DNA of 64,000 nucleotides from Chersky-840 sp963810195 (GTDB lineage Bacteria > Actinomycetota > Acidimicrobiia > Acidimicrobiales > UBA8190), in the NCBI GenBank assembly GCA_963810195.1, contig CAWEMO010000002.1, positions 682,001-746,000 on the forward strand. Reading direction: 5' to 3'. The notes below the pieces were generated by a model. That model was given only the letters and a program-made list of their open reading frames with translations, was not told the DNA's origin and did no database searches. The translations under genes and the position numbers were made by a program. The first letter of the stretch is position 1; every line of letters begins with the position of its first letter. Of the stretch, positions 33,061 through 42,396 are shown piece after piece.

Positions 33061-34569
33061 TCAGTGCAGGCGGAACCGCCTCTTGCGCCCGCGGGCGATC
33101 AGGGTGACGTCCTTGGTGATCAGCTCCGACTCCGGCTCTTGCGGAATCCCGACCGTGGGGATCTCCGGTGAGACCGAGAGGATCTCGGTGGCCATCGACG
33201 CCGCTGACGAGAACTGGGGGTCGGCGGTCCCGAGCGAGAGGTCCTCCTCGGTTTCGGCGTACGTGGACGCGGCGGCGGGATCGCTCCCGTTCCGGACGGA
33301 AGGGGTCTCGAACGTGGACGCGTCGGGCAACGCATACGGTGCCGGTGCCGCAGGCGGTGAGGACTCCAGTGCTGCGGCGTCCCGCGGCGGGTCCTGGGTG
33401 ACGAAGATCCCAAGTGCAGAGGGCGGCGCGGCCGGTGCCGGGGACGGAGGGGGCGCCACTTCGGTGAAGACCGGAGCCGGCTCCGGCGCCAGAGGGAGAG
33501 GCGGCGGTGGTGGCGGTGGCGGTGGCGGTGGCGGTGCCGCTTCGGTGAAGACCGGGGCCGGTGGTGGTGGTGGTGGTGGTGGCGGTGACGTCACATCGGT
33601 GAAGACCGGCGCCGGTGGAGATGCCATGGCGATGGTCGACTCCGGGACCGGCGCGGCGGGAGATGGCGAGGTGGTGTTGGAGGCCGTGGCACTCGAACTC
33701 GTCGTACCGGTGTCGGTGTTCGAGTGCGCGCCCTCGGTTGATCGCGACGTCCCGAGCAAGATGTCGAGGATCCTGTTGTGGTCCGTCGTCGGTGCCGTCC
33801 GCGGTGGCCCGGGGTCGGGAGCCGGTCGCTCGATCGGGCCCGGCTCCGATCCACGAGTGTCGGCGTGCGGGGTGGGGGGCTCGGACTCGCTCACGTTCCC
33901 GGTGACGAACGGGGTCGCCGGGCCGGGTACCTGAGCGGTCCCGGAACCGAACTCGGCGCCCAACACCGCGTCGAGGGCACCGGGGCTGAGCTCCGCCACC
34001 GAGGTGGCCGGAAGGACCTCCTCTTCGAACGGAGGAACGTAGAACACTGGTTCGGGTACGTCTGTCTCCACCGCTGGTTCTGGCACGTCTGCCGCTCCGC
34101 TCCATGCCCGCTGCGCCGAGGCCTCGACGCACGTGATGACACTGTCGGCAGGAGCGGCCGAGTCCTTGAATCGGAGACCGCCGCCGCCCGACGGCGGCGA
34201 GACCCGCACATGGTCCATGGTCGAGGCAATACCCAATTCCGCGGCATCGTCCCATGCGCCGACCCCGGCGGCGGGGTTGCGCCATTCGGGTGCACCCGAC
34301 GGCAAGGAGAGCGGTGTCGCGGACTCGACCCCATCCAGGGACACACCCACGCCGTGCACCGTGAGCTCGGCGTGCGCCTCGGGGCCGAGGGCATCCCGGA
34401 CCATGAGGCCGAGGGCCTCGATCGAACCGGCCAGGCTGGCCTGGCTCTCCTGGACGACCCGAAGTCGCCCGAGGATCTCCTGCCAGAGCTCGGCGGAGGA
34501 CGAGGCCATCGATCGGACGAGGTCAGCCGACAACGGCTGAGCTTCGTGATGACCGTTCTCGATTGTCAT
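33061..34569 (-). CDS. Proline-rich hypothetical protein (502 aa)
   Basis: I do not recognise this protein. The N-terminus (residues ~12-60) is a helical, possibly coiled-coil stretch (LVRSMASSSAELWQEILGRLRVVQESQASLAGSIEALG). The middle is acidic and low in complexity. Residues ~315-385 hold three copies of a PAPVFTE(V) block separated by polyproline runs of nine and twelve prolines, and the last 20 residues are basic (ITKDVTLIARGRKRRFRLH). There is no signal peptide or membrane helix, so it is probably cytosolic. PilB nearby has a similar polyproline/alanine linker, and the gene lies about 1.4 kb before pilT, so a pilus-associated role is possible but unproven. The ATG at 34569 has GGGGGAAG upstream. 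Confidence 0.6.
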   Translation of the reverse strand: MTIENGHHEAQPLSADLVRSMASSSAELWQEILGRLRVVQESQASLAGSIEALGLMVRDALGPEAHAELTVHGVGVSLDGVESATPLSLPSGAPEWRNPAAGVGAWDDAAELGIASTMDHVRVSPPSGGGGLRFKDSAAPADSVITCVEASAQRAWSGAADVPEPAVETDVPEPVFYVPPFEEEVLPATSVAELSPGALDAVLGAEFGSGTAQVPGPATPFVTGNVSESEPPTPHADTRGSEPGPIERPAPDPGPPRTAPTTDHNRILDILLGTSRSTEGAHSNTDTGTTSSSATASNTTSPSPAAPVPESTIAMASPPAPVFTDVTSPPPPPPPPPAPVFTEAAPPPPPPPPPPPPLPLAPEPAPVFTEVAPPPSPAPAAPPSALGIFVTQDPPRDAAALESSPPAAPAPYALPDASTFETPSVRNGSDPAAASTYAETEEDLSLGTADPQFSSAASMATEILSVSPEIPTVGIPQEPESELITKDVTLIARGRKRRFRLH

Positions 34570-34840
34570 GCCCGGGTTCTTCCCCCTGGTGACCCCGGCA
34601 GCCGTTGTCGGCGCATCGAGATCATGGAGCTGCGCCCCCGACCGCCCACGGCGAACCTGCCGAATGGCAACAAGACCAGCAGGAAGCGTAGTCAGCCGAC
34701 CGCCGGGGCAGAAAGTCCGTTGTGGGCTCCGGACAGAGCCCCTGGGCCCAACCCGTGGACCCTGGCGGACCGCGAATCACGGGATCGGATCACCAAGCCC
34801 GGCCCCGGATCAGCCCGGCGGTACCGGGCCGGAAACCTCG

Positions 34841-35137
34841 TCAGGCGCGCGCCGCGCTGCGGAGATCGTCGAGGGACAACTCGCCCGTCGCCTCTCCTCC
34901 ACATTGCGCACAGTGCTCGACGTGTCGCCATGACCGGAGCAGACGAGTGCCTTCTGGGTTGAGCAACACCACGAACGATTCCGACACAGGGTCGATGTCG
35001 AGCCCGAAGTAGGGGCGCCAGCCGGTAGAGGCAGGGTGGCTGTCGAGATCCAGGCCCTTCAGGACGCGCCGGAAGCGCATCCGGTCGGTATCGAAGAGCC
35101 AGGTGCTATGACAGGACTCCAGAACGAGCGGTTCCAT
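34841..35137 (-). CDS. Conserved-looking hypothetical protein (98 aa)
   Basis: A 98-residue cytosolic protein beginning MEPLVLESCHSTWLFDTDRMRFRRVLKG, then GWRPYFGLDIDPVSESFVVLLNPEGTRLLRSWRHVEHC and a short acidic tail. The composition and codon use are those of a real gene. A CxxC (CAQC) near the end might bind metal. I cannot assign a function. It precedes the proline-rich gene on the same strand with a 271-base gap in which I saw nothing recognisable. Confidence 0.55.
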   Translation of the reverse strand: MEPLVLESCHSTWLFDTDRMRFRRVLKGLDLDSHPASTGWRPYFGLDIDPVSESFVVLLNPEGTRLLRSWRHVEHCAQCGGEATGELSLDDLRSAARA

Positions 35138-35250
35138 GCGAGGATCATCGCCCAAAAGCGCGACGATCAACCCTCAACGGTATTGCGATTGTGTGACGAT
35201 CAGGAATTGGTGGCTGGCTCGCCACGCTTCGTCGGAAGGTCGAGATCGGC

Positions 35251-35844
35251 TCAGAATTTCACGGTACCGGTCGCGACCAGGACAACGAGCGCGATGACGG
35301 CAACGATGACGACTGCAAGTGCCCCGACGAGCACCCCGGATCTCGGCTTGCCCCCCGGGCGCGACCCCGTGCTCGCCGCCACCATCGTGTCCGCCAGGTG
35401 GGCTATTTCGTATCGGAGCCCTTCGGGATTGTCGCTGGGGACCACGAACCGGTGCGTCCGGGACGTCGTGACGGCTTCGAGGATGACCCCCTGGCTCCCT
35501 GCCGGCGTCCGCATCCTCCTGTCGGCGACCAGTCCCGACACGTCTGACCAGGCCACGAAGGCACCGGTCGTCCCGTCCGGCTTGCGGACGGTAAGGCCCG
35601 ACCCGTCGAGCTGGACGGTCAGACCCGGCACGGCCGTCTTGCCTTGGCTCTCCGCCGTGAGCAGGTAGACGTCGGAGAGCACCAGGGGACCCTCGCGGCG
35701 CGCCGGTGGCGCCGTGTCCTCGGCCGTGAGCTCGTTGGCTGGCATCTCCGGTCCTTGCATCGCCTCGTCGTCCCTCGCGACCCGCCGGCTTGGATCTCTG
35801 TCCATGACCTTGACGCGTGCACGGTCCGGGGTCAACGACCCCAT
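35251..35844 (-). CDS. Tail-anchored membrane protein with PH-like domain, unknown function
   Basis: A 197-residue protein. Residues ~50-160 (PLVLSDVYLLTAESQGKTAVPGLTVQLDGSGLTVRKPDGTTGAFVAWSDVSGL...RTHRFVVPSDNPEGLRYEIAHLAD) look like a small beta-barrel of PH/DUF type. Residues ~172-193 (GVLVGALAVVIVAVIALVVLVATG) are a single membrane helix leaving almost nothing outside, so it is a tail-anchored cytosolic domain. It is divergent from pilT across 134 bp. A link to the pilus is only positional. The first ATG and one 13 codons later are both possible starts. Confidence 0.55.
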   Translation of the reverse strand: MGSLTPDRARVKVMDRDPSRRVARDDEAMQGPEMPANELTAEDTAPPARREGPLVLSDVYLLTAESQGKTAVPGLTVQLDGSGLTVRKPDGTTGAFVAWSDVSGLVADRRMRTPAGSQGVILEAVTTSRTHRFVVPSDNPEGLRYEIAHLADTMVAASTGSRPGGKPRSGVLVGALAVVIVAVIALVVLVATGTVKF

Positions 35845-35978
35845 TCCACGACGGTGCGGATCTGGGTCGGAAGTCCCATATCGCCTGCCTGCAGGAGCGA
35901 ATTAATGCCACGAAGAGCGCTGAATTCGCCACGAATACGGTTGGAGTAGCGGGGGCGGTCGTTTAGACTGAGGCCTCC

Positions 35979-37098
35979 ATGAACCACGAAACCCTCGACC
36001 GACTGCTTCGCATCCTCGCCGACCTCGACGGCTCGGACATGCACATCAAGGCGGGCGCGCCACCGCGCGGTCCGCGTCGACGGGCTCCTGCGCACCCTCG
36101 AGGACGAGCCGGAGTTCACCGACGAGGACACCCTCGCGTTGGCGCGCGAGATCATGCCGCCCAAGATCGCCGAGGACTTCGAGCAGAGGCACGAAGCCGA
36201 CTTCGCGTACAGCGTGCCCGGCCTCGGGCGCTTTCGCACCAACGCGTTCTATCAGCGTTCATCGGTGGCCCTGGCCATGCGACGGGTGCGGACGACCGCG
36301 GCCAGTTTCGACGAGCTCGGGCTCCCCGACGTCGTCCGCCGCCTGAGCGAGCATCACCGTGGCCTGGTCCTCGTGACGGGCCCGACCGGCTCCGGCAAGA
36401 CCACAACGCTCGCCGCCATGGTGGACCACATCAACCACGTGCGGTCGTGCCACGTCATCACCATCGAGGACCCGATCGAGTATCTGCACAAAGACGACAT
36501 GGCCGCCATCGACCAACGTGAGGTCGGGTTCGACACCGACACCTTCAGCTCCGCCATGCGGACGATCCTGCGCCAGGACCCGGACGTGATCCTGGTCGGT
36601 GAGATGCGTGACCCCGAGACCGTCCACACCGCTCTGACCGCGGCAGAGACAGGGCACCTCGTGTTCTCGACGCTGCACACCACCACGGCGACCGAGACGG
36701 TCAACCGGATCGTCGACTTCTTCCCGCCCCACCAGCAGGGACAGGTACGCGTGAGCCTGGCGGGAGCGCTGACGGGGACGATCTGTCAGCGACTCATCCC
36801 ACGCGCCGATGGCAAGGGCCGTGTCCCCGCGCTCGAGATCATGGTGGTGAACGGGCGCATCCAACAGGCGATCCTGGACCCCGTCCAGACGTCGGACATC
36901 AACGAGATCATGGCGGAGGGCGAGTACTACGGGATGCAGACCTTCGACCAGTCGCTGGCGGAATTGCTGCGAGACGAGGTCATCGACCTGCGCGAAGCGA
37001 TGAACGCTGCGTCGAACCCGCACGACCTCAAGGTGAGGCTCGAGCGCATGGGGATCGTGCAGACCGGCCGCGGTTTCGTCTCGGCCGCGGCGTCCTGA
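35979..37098 (+). CDS. pilT: PilT-type twitching motility ATPase, interrupted by one frameshift
   Basis: A ~372-residue PilT retraction ATPase in two frames. The first part reads MNHETLDRLLRILADLDGSDMHIKAGAPP, and the rest (AVRVDGLLRTLEDEPEF...) continues in another frame. Removing one C near 36069 joins them to give GAPPAVRVDG, matching the PilT N-domain GSPPxxRVDG. Downstream are Walker A GPTGSGKTTT (36379-36408), the Asp box IEDPIEYLH, Walker B RQDPDVILVGEMRD, the His box TGHLVFSTLHT, and the PilT-specific AxxxExxxxxxQ... AMNAASNP end. PilT powers pilus disassembly. Everything but the single base is intact, so an assembly error is as likely as inactivation. It is set apart from the main pilus operon by the divergent pilD. 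Confidence 0.82.
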
Positions 37099-37108
37099 GA
37101 CCCGGGGT

Positions 37109-37936
37109 TCAGCGCCCGATCGGGCTCCCCGCTACGAAGGCACCGATCACGGCTGCTGCACTGCCGACCGCGACAGCCAGCGCGACACCGCCGAAGCGAC
37201 GCGAGTCCCCGAGCTGCGGGCGCGCTCGGAGGAGCGCCGACAGACCCACGAGGCACAGCGCCGACGTCGACACGCCGACTCCGGCCCCGAGGGCCCCGAC
37301 CCACCCCAGCACCGCGCCGGCGGGGATCACGGCCCATCGCCCGGCCCACAGCCCGCTGAACCTGGCGCCGCGCCGACTGCCGATCGCAGTGCCGCCTGCC
37401 ACCACGCACCCTGCGATGGCGATCCCGATCCACATCCCACCGAGATGCCACCAGCGCCGGTCCACCACCGCCGCGGCGGACAGCAGCACCGCTCCCAGGG
37501 CACTGCCGACGAGCGAGGCCGACGCCGGTGGCGCGATCCCGTCGATCTCGATGGCGGCGAGGGTCAGCGAGGTCGCCCCCAGGATGCACATGCCCGGGAC
37601 TGCCCAATGGGCCCCGAGCGCCCAGGCCACGGCCGCGAAGAGCACCCCCGTGACCAGCTCGACGAGGGGGTAACGGGCCGAGATCGGCTCGCCACAGTGC
37701 CGGCACCTGCCCCTCAGGACCAGCCACGACACGACCGGCACGTTGTCCCAGCTGCCTATGGGCGTGCCGCATGCCGGGCAGAACGACCCCGGACGCACGA
37801 GGGACAGCTGTCGCGGGACCCGGTACACCACGACGTTCAGGAAAGATCCGATCGCCAGTCCGGTCGCAGCCGCCGCGACCGTGACCGGGACACGGGCGTC
37901 GGAGGCGACCGCCGCCCCGACGATCCTGACTACCAA
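37109..37936 (-). CDS. pilD: Prepilin peptidase-like protein (PilD/GspO family) without the second catalytic motif
   Basis: A 275-residue polytopic protein. The N-terminal methyltransferase-type region is standard: GLAIGSFLNVVVYRVPR, then zinc-ribbon cysteines CPACG...CRHCG and ISARYPLVELVTG. The first peptidase aspartate may be in AAIEIDG. The second motif, GxGDxK, which should follow before the last spans, is absent: the equivalent stretch reads GARFSGLWAGRWAVIPAGAVLGWVGALGAG. Either cleavage uses another residue, or this copy only methylates, or a second peptidase elsewhere processes the pilin. About seven membrane spans are visible. It is convergent with pilT (10 bp) and divergent from pilB. 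Confidence 0.78.
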   Translation of the reverse strand: MVVRIVGAAVASDARVPVTVAAAATGLAIGSFLNVVVYRVPRQLSLVRPGSFCPACGTPIGSWDNVPVVSWLVLRGRCRHCGEPISARYPLVELVTGVLFAAVAWALGAHWAVPGMCILGATSLTLAAIEIDGIAPPASASLVGSALGAVLLSAAAVVDRRWWHLGGMWIGIAIAGCVVAGGTAIGSRRGARFSGLWAGRWAVIPAGAVLGWVGALGAGVGVSTSALCLVGLSALLRARPQLGDSRRFGGVALAVAVGSAAAVIGAFVAGSPIGR

Positions 37937-38082
37937 CTATGCCTCTGGCCAGGGGAAAGGCCACGAGGTACCCGGTCATTCACAAGGCGGTCACGCTAGC
38001 ACGATCGCCCCCGGGCCCCGGGTGCTCAGGGCGGCTTCCTGATCGCCACCGACGGCGTTCAATCCGGGCTGGCTACGTGCCG

Positions 38083-40725
38083 ATGCATCAGAGCATGAGC
38101 AACGTGGATGCCGTCCGGATGCTCGCGGACGAACACCACCTCGAGTTCGTGGATCTCGAGCGATTCAACGTGGACGCCTCGGTGTCGACGGTCGTACCTC
38201 TCGCGGTCGCTCGCAAGCACCACGTCGTTCCCATCGGGCGTCGGTTCGGAGCCCCGGTGGTCGCCACCTCGAACCCCGCCGACGTCGTGGCCATGGACGA
38301 CCTCCGGGCGGTCATCGGCCGCGAGTTCGTCGCCGTGGTGGCCAGCGACGAGCAGATCGACGAGTGCCTGACCCTCGTCTACGGAGAGAAGGACAAGCGC
38401 AAGCCGCCTCCGGCCGGTTCGACCCAGCGCGCCCCGGCAGAGACATCGAACGGAACGGGCCCACAGGTCAACGGTCGGGCGGTGGCGACGGCGCCGGCAT
38501 CTCCCACCGAGACCGAGTCGCGGTCTGCGGTGCCTCCCCCTCCCCCACCGCCTCCACCGATGCCCCCGCTGCCGCCGTTGCCACCGATGACACCCGCTGC
38601 ACCGGCTCCGCCGGCTGCGAAGGCTCCGCCGGCTGCGAAGGCTCCGCCCGCCGCGCCCGTACCGGTCGCACCGATGGAATCGGGTACACCGGTGCCCCCC
38701 GCTCCGTCAGGCGCGGCAGGTGCGGCGCAACCCGAACGGCCCGAGGACGTCCTGGCCGCCGCTCTCGAAGCCATCGACACGTCGCTCGGGTCGTCGACGG
38801 TCGCGTCGACGCCTCCGGCCGTCACCGCCGGGGAGGGACCGGGGGAGGAGGACGGGGTCCTCGTCGCCACGGACGCGCCGGGGCCCGCCGCGACCTCCGA
38901 GCCGACGCACCCCGCAGGGCCCGGTGGCAAGCCGGTCGCCGACGTGGTGCTGGCCGCCGACCTCGTCGACGAGGTCGTCGGGGAGTTCGAGCACAACATC
39001 GACGTCTCTGACGCCGACGGCGTCCCCGAGGGCCTCGCCGGCTTTCCACCCCTGGCCCGGGTCCTGGTCGAAGGCGAGCGCGTCTCGCTCGAGGACATGG
39101 CCGACGTCCTCGAGGAGCGTGAACGCACCGGCCACGCCATCGCGCGGATCCTGACCCTGCGCGGGCTGGTGTCCGAGGCGGACCTCATGTGGGGCATGGC
39201 TCAGGAGATGGGCCTCGAGTTCGTCGACCTCGAAGTGCAGAGCGTCGACTTCGCGGCCGCCTACCACCTCCCCGAGGCCACGGCGCGGCACCACAACGTG
39301 CTCGTCATGGCGCTGCGCGACGGCGTGCCGGTGGTGGCGGCGTCCAACCCCACCGACGTGTTCGCCATGGACGACCTGCGCACGATCATCGGCCGCACCT
39401 TCGTCACCGTCGTCGCCACCCGGTCGCAGATCACCGCCTTCATCGACAAGGCGTACCACCAGGGCGGGGACGCCAGCGAGGTCGCCACCGCGGCGGCGTC
39501 GGACTTCGAGGACCTGGGCGACGAGGACCTGGGCAACATCCAGGCCATCGTGGACGACGCCCCCATCGTCCGGTACGTGAACCTCTTGGTCCTCCAGGCT
39601 CTCAACGAGCGGGCGTCGGACATCCACGTCGAACCCACGGGGGAGAACCTCAGGATCCGGTACCGCATCGACGGAGTCCTCCACGACATCTCCACCGCAC
39701 CGAGAGCGATCGCCTCGGCGGTCACCACCCGCCTGAAGGTCATGGCGGACATCAACATCGCCGAGCACCGGCTGCCCCAGGACGGCCGGATCTCGCTCAC
39801 GGTCGGCAACCGCCCCATCGACCTCCGCATGGCGACTCTGCCCACGATCTACGGCGAGAAAGTGGTCATGCGGGTCCTCGACAAGTCCAACATCGTGCTC
39901 GGCTTCGAAGACCTGGGCTTCGACCCTGATCTGCTCGAGATCTACGAGACGATCTTCCACCGGCCCTACGGGACCATCCTCGTGACCGGGCCGACGGGGT
40001 CGGGCAAGACCACCACGCTCTATGCGACGCTCGCCGCGCTCAACCACCCGGAGAAGAACATCATCACGGTGGAGGACCCCGTCGAGCTTCGCATCAAAGG
40101 CATCAACCAGGTGCAGCTCAACGTCAAGGCGGGCCTCACCTTCGCCTCGGCGCTGCGCTCGATCCTGCGATCGGACCCCGACATCGTGCTGGTGGGGGAG
40201 ATCCGCGACCGGGAGACGGCCATGATCTCGGTGGAGGCAGCTCTCACGGGGCACCTGGTGCTCGCCACCCTCCACACCAACGACTCGGCCAGCACGCCCA
40301 TGCGGCTGGTCGAGATGGGCCTCGAGCCCTACCTCGTCACCTCGGCGGTGACAGGAGCCCTGGCCCAGCGACTGGCGCGTCGGCTCTGCAGTCACTGCCG
40401 CGAACCGTTCGACGCCACCGAGGCCGACATCGTGGCGGCCGGCTGGAAGCCGGACGAGGTCTACGCGGACGCCGACAAGCCGACGCTGTACCGGGCGGTG
40501 GGCTGTTCCGCTTGTTCGAACACCGGATACCGGGGACGCAAAGCGCTCCTCGAGCTCCTCGTCGTCACCGAAGACGTAGAGCGGCTGATCATCGAGGGAG
40601 GCACGGCTGATGACATCCACAAGCTTGCAGTCGAACAGGGCATGGTGACCCTGCGGCGCAGTGGCATTCGCAAGGCGCTCGAGGGTGAGACAACCCTCGA
40701 GGAAGTGCTCCGGGTGGTCGCATGA
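38083..40725 (+). CDS. pilB: PilB/GspE-type pilus assembly ATPase with duplicated N-domain
   Basis: An 880-residue extension ATPase, longer than the usual ~560. Two GspE N-terminal (MshEN-like) domains are present, at ~10-105 (LADEHHLEFVDLERF...VVATSNPADVVAMDDLRAVIG) and ~335-465 (EMGLEFVDLEVQ...VVAASNPTDVFAMDDLRTIIG). Between them lies a proline/alanine linker with PAAKAPPAAKAPPAAP. The ATPase has Walker A GPTGSGKTT (636-644), Walker B RSDPDIVLVGEIRD, a His box TGHLVLATLHTND and a zinc site Cys769, Cys772, Cys808, Cys811. MshE-type N-domains bind c-di-GMP, and whether these do is not decided by eye. It overlaps the next gene by 4 bases. Confidence 0.9.
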   Translation: MHQSMSNVDAVRMLADEHHLEFVDLERFNVDASVSTVVPLAVARKHHVVPIGRRFGAPVVATSNPADVVAMDDLRAVIGREFVAVVASDEQIDECLTLVYGEKDKRKPPPAGSTQRAPAETSNGTGPQVNGRAVATAPASPTETESRSAVPPPPPPPPPMPPLPPLPPMTPAAPAPPAAKAPPAAKAPPAAPVPVAPMESGTPVPPAPSGAAGAAQPERPEDVLAAALEAIDTSLGSSTVASTPPAVTAGEGPGEEDGVLVATDAPGPAATSEPTHPAGPGGKPVADVVLAADLVDEVVGEFEHNIDVSDADGVPEGLAGFPPLARVLVEGERVSLEDMADVLEERERTGHAIARILTLRGLVSEADLMWGMAQEMGLEFVDLEVQSVDFAAAYHLPEATARHHNVLVMALRDGVPVVAASNPTDVFAMDDLRTIIGRTFVTVVATRSQITAFIDKAYHQGGDASEVATAAASDFEDLGDEDLGNIQAIVDDAPIVRYVNLLVLQALNERASDIHVEPTGENLRIRYRIDGVLHDISTAPRAIASAVTTRLKVMADINIAEHRLPQDGRISLTVGNRPIDLRMATLPTIYGEKVVMRVLDKSNIVLGFEDLGFDPDLLEIYETIFHRPYGTILVTGPTGSGKTTTLYATLAALNHPEKNIITVEDPVELRIKGINQVQLNVKAGLTFASALRSILRSDPDIVLVGEIRDRETAMISVEAALTGHLVLATLHTNDSASTPMRLVEMGLEPYLVTSAVTGALAQRLARRLCSHCREPFDATEADIVAAGWKPDEVYADADKPTLYRAVGCSACSNTGYRGRKALLELLVVTEDVERLIIEGGTADDIHKLAVEQGMVTLRRSGIRKALEGETTLEEVLRVVA

Positions 40726-42384
40726 GCCCCTCGGCCAGCACCCGGGTCGAATGGGCCCGGCGCCTGGCGAACTCCATCGTGTCCGACGGGTACGCGGACG
40801 ACGCGGCTGTCGCCCCCATCCTGACCGAGGCGACCGATCGTGGCGTGTCGTTCCCGGCCCTGCTCATCTCGCGGCGACGTGACGTCGCAAGAGGTGGTCC
40901 TCGGCCTCCTCTCCCAGCTCACCAGGCTCCCGGTCGTCGACCTCGACCACGACCGCCCGAGCGACCAGGCGCTGGCGGCCACGCCGCTGACGGTGGCGCG
41001 CGAGTACGGCGCGGTCGGGTACCGCCTGGACGGCGATGCGTTGACCACGGCGTTCGGGGACCCTCCCGACGAGGACGACGTCCGGGCGCTGTCGGTGCTC
41101 GTCGGCCACGTCGTCGTGCCCGTGCTGGCCAACCCGATCGCCATCGAGCGCCTGCTGGCCACGATGGAGCCTCCGGCGCCGGCACCGGCTCCTCCTCAGG
41201 GCAACGGGTCCGGGTCGACGGCGGGGGAGATGACCGCCAACGGCTCCGCGCAGGCGTCGTCGAACGGCGGCCAGGGCGGCGCTGTCTACGCCAGCCCGAA
41301 CAGGGAGGACAGCGGCGAGGCGGGACTGCACCTCGACGACCTCCTGCGCTACGCGGTGAGCGTCGGCGCCTCTGACCTTCACCTCACCACCGGGTTGCCG
41401 GCGTGCATCCGGTTGCACGGTGCCATCCGGCCCATCGAGGGCTGCCCGGTCCTCGACAACGAGACGATCCGGGACATGGTCTTCGGGATCCTGCCCCAGT
41501 CGCTCCGTGAGCGCTTCGAGGCCGAGAAGGAGCTCGACACCTCCCACTCGATCGTCGACGTGGGACGGTTCAGGCTCAACGTGTTCCAGCAGCGGGGGAC
41601 CGTGGCGGCCGCCATGCGGTCGATCCCTCACGAGATCCCGCCTTTCGACGTGCTGGGCATCCCCGAATCGATCCGGTCTTTCACCGACATGCGGCACGGT
41701 CTCGTGCTCGTCACCGGACCCACCGGGTCGGGGAAGTCGACGACCCTGGCCTCTCTCGTCGACATCATCAACCGGTCCAAGCCGCTGCACATCGTCACGG
41801 TGGAGGACCCGATCGAGTTCCTGCACACCCACAAGCGGGCCATGGTGAACCAGCGCGAGGTGGGCCAGGACACGATGTCGTTCTCCGAAGCCCTCCGCCG
41901 GGTGTTGCGTGAGGACCCCGACGTCATCCTCGTGGGGGAAATGCGTGACCTCGAGACCATCTCGATGGCCCTGACGGCGGCCGAGACCGGCCACCTCGTG
42001 TTCGGGACGCTGCACACCCAGGATGCGCCCCAGACCATCGACCGCATCATCGACGTCTTCCCCACCAACCAGCAGGACCAGGTGCGCACCATGCTGGCCG
42101 GGTCCCTCGAAGGCGTCGTCACCCAGCAGCTGCTGCTCAACGCCGACGGCACCGGCCGGCTGGCGTGCTGCGAGGTGATGGTGTGCACCTCCGCCATCCG
42201 GAACCTCGTCAGGAGCGCCAAGACCCACCAGATCTACTCGTTGATGCAGACCGGAGGTCAGTACGGCATGCAGACGATGGACCAGGGCCTGGCGAAGCTG
42301 GTGAAGACGGGGCGGATCACCGAGGCTGTCGCCTTCGACCGGTGCCGCAACGAGGAAGACCTCCGCAACCACCTGAACTCGTAG
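40722..42384 (+). CDS. pilT: Second PilT-type ATPase with GspE-like N-domain, one frameshift
   Basis: The frame opened at 40722 (ATGA overlap with pilB) encodes MSPSASTRVEWARRLANSIVSDGYADD...SFPALLIS, then shifts. The remainder (DVTSQEVVLGLLSQLTRLPVVDLD...) is in another frame and joins if one C near 40876 is dropped. The result is ~553 residues: an N-terminal GspE/MshEN-type domain, a Gly/Ser/Ala linker, then a PilT ATPase (ASDLHLTTGLPACIRLHG, Walker A GPTGSGKSTT, VEDPIEFLH, REDPDVILVGEMRD, TGHLVFGTLHTQ). A retraction ATPase carrying an assembly-type N-domain is uncommon and may let both respond to the same signal. The single-base lesion may be an error. Confidence 0.8.
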
Positions 42385-42396
42385 GAGCAGCCTGTC

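Noticed and set aside
33480..33600. A G-rich regulatory or CRISPR-like repeat
   Set aside because: The repeats are the codons of polyproline runs in the 502-residue reverse-strand protein; there are no regular spacers.
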